Below the pieces are notes generated by a model. It had not been told where the DNA came from. It ran no database searches and saw only the letters and a program-made list of their open reading frames with translations. The translations under genes were made by a program, and so were the position numbers. This document shows, piece after piece, positions 54,108 to 64,000 of a stretch of DNA of 64,000 bases. Source of the stretch: Isoetes taiwanensis (taxonomy: Eukaryota > Streptophyta > Lycopodiopsida > Isoetales > Isoetaceae); NCBI GenBank assembly GCA_021234155.1, contig JAJEKV010000003.1, positions 14,740,386-14,804,385 on the forward strand, written 5' to 3'. Position 1 is the first letter of the stretch. The number at the start of each line of letters is the position of its first letter.

Positions 54108-56418
54108 ATCCTGATCTACCAAGTTAGTACCTGCTTTTTGCACCTTTTAATTCGCGTATCACTTTTGCCATACATGCAGTTTTGACTATATAATGCTTTT
54201 TATCATAGCTTCTGATCTATAACTCAGTTTTCACTTATTTTAATTGTTCTCTTCAAGGGCTTTCTATTGGTGCATAATATGGCCATGTTTGGTCAACTTT
54301 TTTGAGTCTAAACAGCATTTGTACAGTCTAATTTAGTCAAGTTTTGAAAAAGCTTGCACTCTATCATGGCCATCACAAGAAGAAATAGCAATACAATACA
54401 CCATCCAACAGAATAAAAAGAGAGACCCAAGTCTTGCGTGTTTTCGAGATTTTTGTATGAGAAATAATTCTCGAACCAAATAGTTTAGACAACAGAACAC
54501 GTGCCACTGTTGGAGTGCCAAACTGTTGAGGTCGGTGTTGAGATTTTTTTATCACCTCAAAGATCATGTTGAACAAGAATAATAGACATGATATTGCAAG
54601 GATCTTTAATCCTGAACAGCCAATGCTAGAGATCAGGTCTGACACATTTACCTTCCAAGATCGGAAGGATCTCCAAAAAAGTTCTCTAGACCTGCAAGTT
54701 TAATGTTTTCCACCTACAATATGACCGTGTCTATTGTGAAATAGACACAATTGTTACAGCTAATAAAGGCCTTAGTCCCATACACTGATGGCTTATATGT
54801 GGGAGTGCAGACATTGGAGTCAGAGTTACCACTACAGCAAAAGCATTGAGTGGAGGAGAGAGTGCAGACATTGGAATGGGAATATAATGAGGTGGGAGTA
54901 CAGACATCTCCACATTCCCTAGTGGACCAGGTGCCATAACGTCAAGCAAGCGAACAGGAGCAGGTTGCCTCAGTGTCGGCTACTATACCAGGAACCTAAA
55001 CTTGCATATAGGGGTTGCAGAGGTAGAGATTAATGCCCATTTTTATGTGGACGAGGCTTTGCATTTCTTCATGGACATCATGCATGTGAAGGTAGCTTTG
55101 CAAGGTGACGGCAACTCGCTTTCAAAAGAAATGGGCAAGTGTATAGAGGAGTCACAACAATCATTCTAGATCAATAGCCTTCTAATCCTTGGATTGGCTA
55201 TGTCTAGATAATTTAAATAGCACAAAATTACCATTAGCATTAGAACTATCTTTTTTTGTTTTTACTTTTGGGTTTCCCTAGCCCCTTTGTCATTTGGATC
55301 CCATGGCCAATTTGTTCTCCATGGACGTTAAAAAACCTACCTACCTACCTATCTACCTTATCAAGGTTCTCCTTGCATGTTGTCATACGCTTAACACCCA
55401 CCATCTCTTATGTCTTCTATCATATCAGCCTTGTTAATTTGGAAATTTCCCGTCTGGCAGAAAAGTTTTTGGGTCCTTTTTTTAACGATTTCCTAATGTT
55501 GTTAATTCTTTGGTGGCTGGCAAAGAATCGAGAGCATTTGTTGGTTTTATGGTTTTGAGGAGTTTTTAGGGTTTTCGTCCATGCACAATTTCCTCCACAA
55601 TTGCAAATTGGGCTAGCACAATTTGATCCACGAATGTGAATTGGACGATTTCCTCCAAGATTGCAAATTCTAGATGTCGAGGGATGCCATGCGAAACTAC
55701 TGGGCATTGTATAAGAGTAAGAATCGAAACTAATGGACAGCACAATTTGAGATTGCAGGTCAGTATCGCTTTCATAGTTTTTGATATTTGGTATCGCTGG
55801 TAGTTCTGATATGCCATGTTTTGATATTCCTTCCTCTTCTTTTCCATTTGGTATCGTATGTTCTGTTCCTTGTTATGTTGGATCTCATGCCCTGTTCTGT
55901 TGGATCTGATGCTCCATGTTCTGATGTCTGCATGACTGGAATTCTAGAATTCTGCTCCATGATTAAGATCAGGCAGAACCTAGCATAATGCGCAGCCCTT
56001 TAGCTTCAATATCATATCTTGCTTCTTAAGTTGCAAAGTTCCATCTGTATTCAAAATTTTAGTAGGAATTTAGGCTAGGACTCTGGGAGCCAGGAAGCTT
56101 TGTTTTGAACTTTGCAGTTTAGATTCTTAATTTTGAATTAAATCAGCACCTCTTATCTCCTGTTGTATTATCATCTTCTTTCAAAGAAATTATTATGATG
56201 TGCAATGATTTGCAGTGCAAAGTATTGGGACTTCAATGTCATCCATGTGAGTTTAAGCAAGTCATTCTTTGAGCACCGAGGAGCAGGGTGATACTTTGAA
56301 TAAAAAACACGAGAAGCTGCCAATTTGAGAGTGCATATTTTTTTTATCAACTCCTTTACTTCATCTTTTGGTCTTGCATCTTAGATTTGGTTGTTACATT
56401 ATGTGAAACTTTCACATG
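54108..56418. repeat. Tandem duplication, copy 1 (2.3 kb)
   Basis: From ATCCTGATCTACCAAGTTAG (54108) to TGTGAAACTTTCACATGG (56418), the sequence is repeated in the same orientation at 56538-59120. It contains short internal repeats (GAGTGCAGACATTGGA) and a LINE-type 3' tail at 55240-55360. There is no supported gene: ORFs on the two strands differ between copies. Confidence 0.9.
55240..55360 (+). repeat. LINE-type 3' tail with CCTA repeat
   Basis: GGATCCCATGGCCAATTTG and CTCCATGGACGTTAAAAAA match the LINE tail at 9280-9320 and 58660-58710 but end in an ACCTACCT-type tandem repeat instead of ATTCT. The copy at about 57670-57790 is part of the tandem duplication. Confidence 0.65.
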
Positions 56419-56537
56419 GCACTAATTGCAGTCATAAGTTCCTTTTAATGCTGCATCTTAGATTTGGTTATTGCATAATGTGAAACATGCACAAGGCACT
56501 CATTGCAATTCCAGGTTACTATTATGTATTGCCAATT

Positions 56538-59120
56538 ATCCTGATCTACCAAGTTAGTACCTGCTTTTTGCACCTTTTAATTCTCGTATCACTTTTGCCA
56601 TACATGCAGTTTTGACTATATAATGCTTTTTATCATAGCTTCTGATCTATGACTCAGTTTTCACTTATTTTAATTGTTCTCTTCAAGGGCTTTCTATTGG
56701 TGCATAACATGGCCATGTTTGGTTAAGGTTTTTGAGTCTAAACAGCATTTGTACAGTCTAATTTAGTCAAGTTTTGAAAAAGCTTGCACTCTATCATGGC
56801 CATCACAAAAAGAAATAGCAATACAATACACCATCCAACAAAATAAAAAGAGAGACCCAAGTCTTGCGTGTTTTCGAGATTTTTGTATGAGAAATAATTC
56901 TCGATGAAATAGTTTAGACAACAGAACACGTGCCACTGTTGGAGTGCCAAACTGTTGAGGTCGGTGTTGAGATTTTTTTATCACCTCAAAGATCATTGTT
57001 GAACAAGAATAATAGACATGATATTGCAATCATCTTTAATCCTGAACAGCCAATGCCAGAGATCAGGTCTGACACATTTACCTTCCAAGATCGGAAGGAT
57101 CTCCAAAAAAGTTCTCTAGACCTGCAAGTTCAATGTTTTCCACCTACAACTACATGTATGACCGGTCTATTGTGAAATAGACACAATTGTTATAGCTAAT
57201 AAAGGCCTTAGTCCCATACCTTGATGACTTATATGTGGGAGTGCAGACATTGGAGTCAGAGTTACCACTACAGCAAAAGCATTGAGTGGAGGAGAGAGTG
57301 CAGACATTGGAATGGGAATATAATGAGGTGGGAGTACAGACATCTCCACATTCCCTAGTGGACCAGGTGCCATAATGTCAAGCAAGCGAACAGGAGCATG
57401 TTGCCTCAGCGTAGGCTACTATACCAGGACCCTAAACTTGCATATAGGGGTTGCAGAGGTAGAGATTAATGCCCATTTAGATGTGGACGAGGCTTTGCAT
57501 TTCTTCATGGACATCATGCATGTGAAGGTAGCTTTGCAAGGTGACGGCAACCCGCTTTCAAAAGAAATGGGCAAGTGTATAGAGGAGTCGCAACAATCAT
57601 TCTAGATCAATAGCCTTCTAATCCTTGGATTGGCTATGTCTAGATAATTTAAATAGCACAAAATTACCATTAGCATTAGAAGTATCTTTTTTTTTTTTTA
57701 CTTTTGGGTTTCCCTAGCCCCTTTATCATTTGGATCCCATGGCCAATTTGTTCTCCATGGACGTTAAAAAACCTACCTACCTACCTTATCAAAGTTCTCC
57801 TTGCATGTTGTTATACGCTTAACACCCACCATCTCTTATGTCTTCTATCATATCAGCCTTGTTAATTTGGAAATTTCCAGTCTGGCAGAAAAGTTTTTGG
57901 GTCCTGTTTTTAACGATTTCCTAATGTTGTTAATTCTTTGGTGGCTGGCAAAGAATCGAGAGCATTTGTTGGTTTTATGATTTTGAGGAGTTCTTAGAGT
58001 TTTCGTCCATGCACAATTTCCTCCACAATTGCAAATTGGGCTAGCCCTTTTTTCGCTTTCATAGTTTTTTATATTTGGTATGGCTGGTAGTTCTGATATG
58101 CCATGTTTTGATATTCCTTCCTCTTCTTTTCCATTTGGTATCGTATGTTCTGTTCCCTGTTATGTTGGATCTCATGCCCTGTTCTGTTGGATCTGATGCT
58201 CCATGTTCTGATGTTTGCGTGACTGGAATTCTAGAATTCTGATCCATGATTAAGATCAGGCAAAACCTAGCATATTGTGCAGCCCTTTAGCTTCAATATT
58301 ATATCTTGCATCAATTCGCACGGGGTCCCACATGCTACGGATTGAGACAGGTAGATGGGAGCGGCCGCAATTGCCGCGAGAAGCAAGACTATGTGCCTAT
58401 TGCCAGTTACAGGTTATTGAAGATGAAAGCCATACTCTTCTGAGTTGCCCTGCTTTTGAGATAGTCCGGAATCATTTTTTGACCTTAGCATGACTTGGCA
58501 TTATACATACTTGAGGTTCTAGATAAACATCTGCAACTACTGAGCCCTCAGTAGTCATTATATCTGCTTGTCTAGTATCATCATTACTACAAAGGTTTCT
58601 CCCTTGAAAACCTTTCGAGGCAGGGGTTTTTTAATCCTAGTAGTAATGATTGTACTAGCCCATTGTATCGGTCCCATGACCTATTGGTCTCCGTGGACGT
58701 TAAAAAAACTATTCTATTCTATTCTATTCTTAAGTTGCAAAGTTCCATTTGTATTCAAAATTTTAATAGGAATTTAGGCTAGGACTCTGGCAGCCAGAAA
58801 GCTTTGTTTTGAACTTTGCAGTTTAGATTCTTATTTTTTGAATTAAATCAGCACCTCTTATCTCCTGTTGTATTATCATCTTCTTTCAAAGAAATTATTA
58901 TGATGTGCAATGATTTGCAGTGCAAAGTATTGGGACTTCAATGTCATCCATATGAGTTTAAGCAAGTCATTCTTTGAGCACCGAGGAGCAGGGTGATACT
59001 TTGAATAAAAAACACGAGAAGCTGCCAATTTGAGAGTGCATTTTTTTATCAACTCCTTTACTTCATCTTTTGGTCTTGCATCTTAGATTTGGTTGTTGCA
59101 TTATGTGAAACTTTCACATG
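56538..59120. repeat. Tandem duplication, copy 2 (interrupted)
   Basis: It is the direct repeat of 54108-56418. It lacks about 140 bases corresponding to 55605-55765 and contains a LINE fragment at 58308-58731 that copy 1 lacks. The junction between copies (56419-56537) holds a partial repeat of the unit end (GCATCTTAGATTTGGTTATT). Confidence 0.9.
58308..58731 (+). mobile_element. LINE 3' fragment inserted in duplication copy 2
   Basis: The frame 58275-58493 reads LRIETGRWERPQLPREARLC, CQLQVIEDESHTLLSCPAFE. The tail GGTCTCCGTGGACGTTAAAA and an ATTCT repeat follow, ending at 58731. Copy 1 has the uninterrupted site (CTTGCTTCTTAAG near 56012). It is the same subfamily as 39545-40400. Confidence 0.88.
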
Positions 59121-59613
59121 GAGATGGCGCCTGGGCGGGAAGAACAGCGCCTACCATACCCTAAGCCATGAAGTTCTTCACGGTTCTGATCCAGGGAGAG
59201 CGATTCTCTTGTGGATGGCTTGAAGGAGAAGGAGCACGACTATGGGAGAGTCTGGTGTATAATAGATTCTTCCCTGAAGAGCTATTTTCTCCAATCTTTT
59301 CTTTAGTGCCTCAATCTGAGGTGTTGCTTCTTGAATCGTGGCTAGGTGAGTTTATAGGTGATAGAAATGCCAGTGCAGCGGGTATCTTCCACACACATTG
59401 TTCTTGGACTGATAGTAAAATTGTGGTGAAGGTTTACAGTTAGGTCTTTGGTTATCAGTGGGTTTAGGTGGTAGTTTGGAAAGTGGGATAGTAAGATCAG
59501 AAAAAATAATAAAAAATCAGTTGTCTGGGACAGGGGTTAGTATGTCGGGTGATATACAGCAGAAAGGGCGGAGGGTCGGTTCTTGGGAAATGTGCAAATG
59601 ATGGCGTAACCAT

Positions 59614-61333
59614 ATGGAAAAGGGAAAGACAGGGACAGAGGGGAATAATGAAAAAATTGAAGCCAAGGCAGAGGAATTGATAGATTTGATCCGTACCCTT
59701 AGTAAAAAGGGGTACGATCAAATTAGGGAAATTACGAACCATTTGGCAGCAATAGAGAAGGGTGAGAAGGTGAAGGAGTTCATTGTGTTCGGGGATTTTC
59801 TCACGTCGATCTCGAGATATGGTGAATACAAGACGCCTCTTCCGAGTTGGTACGCAGAGGCAAAAGGAAGCAAATGGGCCAAATTTTGGAGTATGCAAAT
59901 CAGGTTCAGGAAGACGTGCGAAAGGAGCTGCTGACAGTTAAAGAGCCGGTATTTGTGGGTAAGCCTCTTAGGAATGCTGCAGTAGAAAGTAAGCTCAAGT
60001 TTTTAAAGTCCAGAGGTCTGATAGGGTCAGTATTCGCTCATGAGGGAGTAAGATTGCGAAGATATTAAAGGGGAAATAGAAAAAATGGATTGTGGGGTCG
60101 CTATCAACAGTGTCTATTGGATAGATTTCCCTTTTTTATGGTGGAATGCGGGAATAGTCAAACAGCTTCCTTTCTCCTAAAACAGGGCACCATTTCGAAG
60201 GCCAATACTCAATTCTTCTTCCAGAAATGGTACCCGACTTTCGATCCTCAAGGCTTTTCAGAACTATTCCATCCGGCATGGACTTCCTTACAAGGGCTAA
60301 ACCCCATGTATTGGAATGAACAATCTCTTCAAACACTTTTCCAACAAACTGGTAACGTTATCAGTTGGGAAATTTCTCAGGACAAAGCTCCGAGAGTTTG
60401 GGCCCAAATAGATATTCTTAAGCCAATCCCGGAAGCCATTGACTTCGTGGACTACTTTGGTAAGCCCAAGTCACTGAAATTGGCATGGCAAGGTCTTCCT
60501 CAGCCGTGTTCTGCCTGTGGAATTAGATTGCATGGCGGGAAAGTTTGTCGAGGGGAACGAGAACCTCCAAAGGGACAGAATGTAGAAAGGCAGAAAGAGG
60601 GTGTTTGGATCACTCCTAACAAAGGAAGAAATGATAGACAGAACAGGAATGGAAGTGAGAAAAGAAAAAGAAGGAGACAGAAAATTAAAGAAGACATGGA
60701 GAAGGAGAAGGCAAGGGTGGAATCCGGTAGACAAATGGAGAGGAAAATGAGAAGTGAATGGAAAAAAAAGGTGCAATTTCAAGAGGACTCTGCCAAGGTC
60801 AAAGTCTTAAATAATCCGGGCTCTAAAGGAAAAGAAGTAATGAGGGATAAATCGCCAGAAGTGACTAGATCCTTATCTATCAAGATAAAGGATAATGGGA
60901 TACCTCGAGAGGTAGAGTACTCCTCTTCTGAGGAGTCCTTTGGGTACAAAGAAAAAGGAGAACCTAGTTCACCCAAGATCCTGTTGGTGTCCCAGGATAA
61001 AGGTGCCATTGACTCACCACTCCCAGTTATAGAACTTTTCCCTAAGGACCCAGTGGTAGGTAGGTCTGATGTGTGTGTGTGCCAATACATATCACTCCTC
61101 CTAATATGGAACCTGAATCAGAAGTGGTAGATGCTCCAGTAAAAGACTTGTGTCAGGTGGAGTCTCAAACTGAATTTGTTGACCAAAATATTGAACTTAC
61201 CCAAAGGCTTGTAACTCCGTATAGGCGTGGAACTCAAGTTATGTTCACACCAAAGAGACCTCTAAGCCCAAATTTACCAAGAGGGGTCGCCACCGGCCAG
61301 GGAACTTGTTGTGAGCATACCAGAGAACTTTAA
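59614..61333 (+). pseudogene. LINE ORF1 (RNA-binding, CCHC knuckle), frameshifted
   Basis: Frames 59614-59934, 59847-60068, 60090-61130 and 61073-61333 are collinear. The longest has the pattern of plant LINE ORF1 (DUF4283-like, DKAPRVWAQIDILKPIPEAI) followed by a CX2CX4HX4C knuckle, CSACGIRLHGGKVC, near 60507. A long Lys/Arg/Glu-rich tail follows. ORF1 binds LINE RNA to form the retrotransposition particle. At least three frame changes are present. Confidence 0.8.
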
Positions 61334-61599
61334 GCCCTTCCGCCAAGAATTGGTTAAGGAAAGAGCTGGGAGTCATTGGAAAGAGAATTATTCAAGACTC
61401 CAAATACCGCATTATTAGAGAATTGAAAGATCCATCATCTAAATTGTCGGGTAGGTTTTGGGATGATGAAGATGGTAGTGAAGGTGAAGAAAATGATTTA
61501 TCCTTTGCTACTCCACTCCCACTTCCCCAAAGCACCAAAAAGGAAGAAAAAGGTCTATACTCCTAGAGCGGATGGGCTGTTACAAGAAGCGCCAAAGTA

Positions 61600-62280
61600 C
61601 AATGAAGATAATTACTTGGAATTTGAGAGGAATAAAGGGTCCTTTAAAAAGGAAAAGGGCTCTTATTGCTCTTAAAGAGATGAAGGCAGATATAATCTTG
61701 TTGCGAGAGCACAAAGGCTTCCAGCCTTTGAGGCCTCAAAACTGGGTGAATGGATCTTCCCTAGTGGGGATTCTATTTGGGCCCCAAATGGGTACTAAAG
61801 GTGGGATTTGTATCTCTTGACCGGACCTGAAAAAGTTAGGTTCTTTCCTGCACCCTTCAAAAGTGGATGGCGTGGTGGTTTTCTTGAAATTGAGATGGAG
61901 CAAGTTGGAATAATTAATGTATATGCCTCAACCTCCCAAAGAAAGAGAGGAGCAAAGGAAAGAAATGTCGATTGGTTACAAGGACGTAACACCAACAATT
62001 GGATATTAAGTGGTGACTTCAACAATACTCCTTCTTGGGAACAAAAGGTCGGTAAAAAAGTTGAATATGTCAAGAGGTGAAAGGCTGGAGTGGGAAAAAC
62101 TAGTTCATAATTTCATATACCATGCTCCCTCTTCTTCACATGCATATTCCTGGAGCAATAAAAGAAAAGGAGTGGATAGGGTGTACTGCTTACTTGGATG
62201 TGTACTATACCAATACATCAACCTTGACAGATGGGATAACCCCGACCATATCTATTGTAGCAATTCTATTTCCTGATCAC
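61600..62280 (+). pseudogene. LINE ORF2 endonuclease domain, frameshifted
   Basis: MKIITWNLRGIKGPLKRK (61601 onward) is the APE-type start, with ADIILLREHKGF holding the catalytic Glu. WILSGDFNNTPS holds the catalytic Asp, and SWSNKRKGVDRVY is the closing motif. Breaks lie near 61815 and 62050. The domain nicks target DNA for target-primed reverse transcription. Confidence 0.85.
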
Positions 62281-62291
62281 TACCCCGGATC

Positions 62292-64000
62292 TTGGACACA
62301 GGTTATATGCCCCAAAATAAACCCACTGATATCCCATTTAAGTTTAATACCAGCCTGCTGAGCAATAAAGTTTTCTGTGATGACTACACTCGGTTCTACA
62401 GCTCCCTCAAGGCCATAAACATAAGTGGTTCTATGAAGGAATACACCAATAGGGTCAAGCAGATAAAAAATTGGATTAAGCAGTGGGGCAAGGTATGGAG
62501 CATGAAAAAGAAACAGGAGAAAAGAGAAGTTTATCTGGAAATGAAAGAGGTTAGACAAAACCTTTTTATGGATAAATCCAATCTGGCTCTTCAACAGAGA
62601 GAGGAAATCCTAGAAAGGAAAGTCAAATTAATTGAGGAACATGAGGCAAAGAGCTTGGCAATCAAGAATAGGGGCCTGTATGTCAATTTGATGGATGATT
62701 GCAGCTCCAAATTTTTCTTTAGGGCTGTCAAGAGCAGGTTGATGAACAATGGGATAGTCTCAGTAATAGATGACAGTCAGCTTGAGCTGTCCAAGCAGGA
62801 GGATATCCAAAACTTATTTCACAACAAGTACAAAGGTTTGTTTGCAGCAGTAAACATTGATAATTGTTGCATGGATGAGTTCTTTAGTTCACTTGGACCT
62901 AAAGATGTGATGATTGAAGATAACCAGCCCCGGTTCCTCTTGAAGCGAAATTTGTTCAGTCATAAGGAGTATGGCCCATGGGAAAAGCCCAGGGCCGGAT
63001 GGCCTACCTCCAGAATTCTATGAGCATTTCTGGGGACTAATGTCCAAAGATCTTACAACCTTTGTACAGGGAGCTTGGCAAGCTGAGAGATTGCATCCTG
63101 CTATTAATGCTGGACTCATTGCCTTAGTCCCTAAGGTAGATAAGCCTACTACATTTTCTGACTGGAGGCCGATATCTCTGACCAATGTCACATACAAAAT
63201 CATAGCCAAGATTTTTGCCAACAGATTGAAGAAAATTTTAATGTCAAAGATCAATCAAGTCCAATCAGGCTTTCTACCAGGGAGAAGCATCCTTGATAAT
63301 TTTGTTGGTGCATATGAAGGACTGCATTGGAACAGAATTTCTAGCCAAGAATGTGTGTTACTAAAGCTAGACTTTAAAAGGGCTTATGACACAATAGACT
63401 GGGGCTTCCTGTACAAAGCCATGTCTCAAATGGGCTTTTCAGAGGCAGTTATAAAGAAGATAAATTTGGGTTTAATGTTGCGGTACTGCTCTGCGGTTTT
63501 GGTTAATGGCTCCCCCCCCCTTTTTGAATGCAAAAGAGGAGTGAGACAGGGGCTGTCCTCTGGCCCCCTATCTTTTCTTGATAGTTGCAGAAATGGTAAC
63601 CAGGGTTATTCTGAAACTGCAGCAGAACAACAAGATTAATTGCTTAAAGCTTCCTGAAACAAATGATACCCAATGCATTTATGCAAAATATGCGGACGAT
63701 ACGTTAGTTTTCTTAAAAATCGGGGGCCCAAGATTCAAAACTTTCTTGCTGCTATGAACAGGTTTGGAAAAGCTTCGGAGTTGTTCTAAACAAGGATAAA
63801 TGTGCAATTATATCCTCTAGCCCAGAGGATTATATTGAAGGGATCAAAGTTTGTGGTTACCAATCAGCCACCAAACTATTAGGTTTACCTTTGGCCCTCA
63901 ACATGAGTCTACATGGCTTATGGGAGCCAATAGTCACCAAAATTAAAAAGAAGCTAAAGATGTACCCTAAGACTCTTTCTTTGGCTGGTAGAGTGGGGAT
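62292..64000 (+). pseudogene. LINE ORF2 reverse transcriptase, frameshifted, cut by window end
   Basis: The linker and start (62292-62990) lead to KSPGPDGLPPEFYEHFWG, ALVPKVDKP, DWRPISLTNVTYKI, SGFLPGRSILDN, LKLDFKRAYDTIDW and RQGLSSGPLSFL. After a frameshift near 63590 the catalytic YAKYADDTLVFL is at about 63680. Breaks lie near 62970, 63590 and 63740. The catalytic Asp pair is intact at sequence level. Confidence 0.9.

Larger units (their letters stand above)
59121..64000 (+). mobile_element. L1-like LINE, long copy running off the window end
   Basis: It starts at about 59121 where the tandem duplication stops, with GAGATGGCGCCTGGGCGGG. It has a 5' region, ORF1 (about 59614-61333), endonuclease (about 61600-62280) and reverse transcriptase (about 62300-64000). 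All are on + with several frameshifts. The 3' end is outside the window. Order and domains match plant L1-clade LINEs; the copy is non-functional as it stands. Confidence 0.88.

Noticed and set aside
54731-57385. Repeated 72-aa minus-strand ORFs as a duplicated gene
   Set aside because: They lie in short internal repeats (GAGTGCAGACATTGGA), have no motif, and neighbouring ORFs are not kept between the two copies.
1-64000. CRISPR arrays, rRNA or tRNA genes, bacterial operons
   Set aside because: No regularly spaced short repeats with spacers, no recognisable RNA gene blocks, and gene structure is eukaryotic throughout.

Overview
The window is plant nuclear DNA. It holds Ty1/Copia, L1-like LINE and TIR DNA-transposon sequence, PPR fragments, GT-AG introns and one complete plant-type aldehyde oxidase (GLOX) gene. 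I see no rRNA, tRNA, CRISPR or organelle block. Low gene density and unusual transposase families suggest a land plant with a large genome (fern, lycophyte or gymnosperm is a guess); the species cannot be named from sequence alone.

Bases 87-35775 form one nested insertion. An outer Copia element has LTRs at 92-265 and 35580-35770 and the same 5-bp flank GTAGG on both sides (87-91 and 35771-35775). Its gag is interrupted by a second, inverted, circularly permuted copy of the same element (915-19544) that carries a single LTR (1479-1676). That inverted copy is interrupted by an 11.2-kb TIR element (1821-13004), a LINE 3' scrap (13896-14055) and a 2.7-kb insertion (14170-16872). The right half of the outer Copia is interrupted by a 12.2-kb TIR element (21876-34064). 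Because two Copia copies are present, each copy supplies the uninterrupted site for insertions in the other, so most boundaries can be placed to the base.

The two large TIR elements are the most interesting content. Element 1 (1821-13004; 21-bp TIRs) has a broken transposase-like gene on + near its left end and an unrecognised multi-exon gene on -. Element 2 (21876-34064; 32-bp perfect TIRs, 4-bp TSD TGGA) has a broken DUF7869-like gene on - near its left end. Its right half, on +, carries gene-like cargo: a ParB/DGQH-like protein, an adjoining 370-aa ORF, an FCP1/NIF-type HAD phosphatase and small ORFs. Scattered between and within these are at least 15 copies of a GC-rich hairpin motif around TCGCGCC/GGCGCGA. 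Both elements look like cargo-carrying DNA transposons, now decayed.

From 35.8 to 44.5 kb there are mostly non-coding sequence, a 1.05-kb TIR element, a LINE fragment, a 546-bp foldback element and a PPR fragment. The GLOX gene (44598-46244) is the only intact gene and has half a foldback element just upstream. From 46.9 to 53.6 kb there are a second Copia remnant, a PPR pseudogene and LTR-like repeats in inverted arrangement. From 54.1 to 59.1 kb a tandem duplication of about 2.3 kb is interrupted by a LINE. From 59.1 kb to the window end there is a long, frameshifted L1-like LINE with ORF1 (CCHC knuckle), endonuclease and reverse transcriptase.
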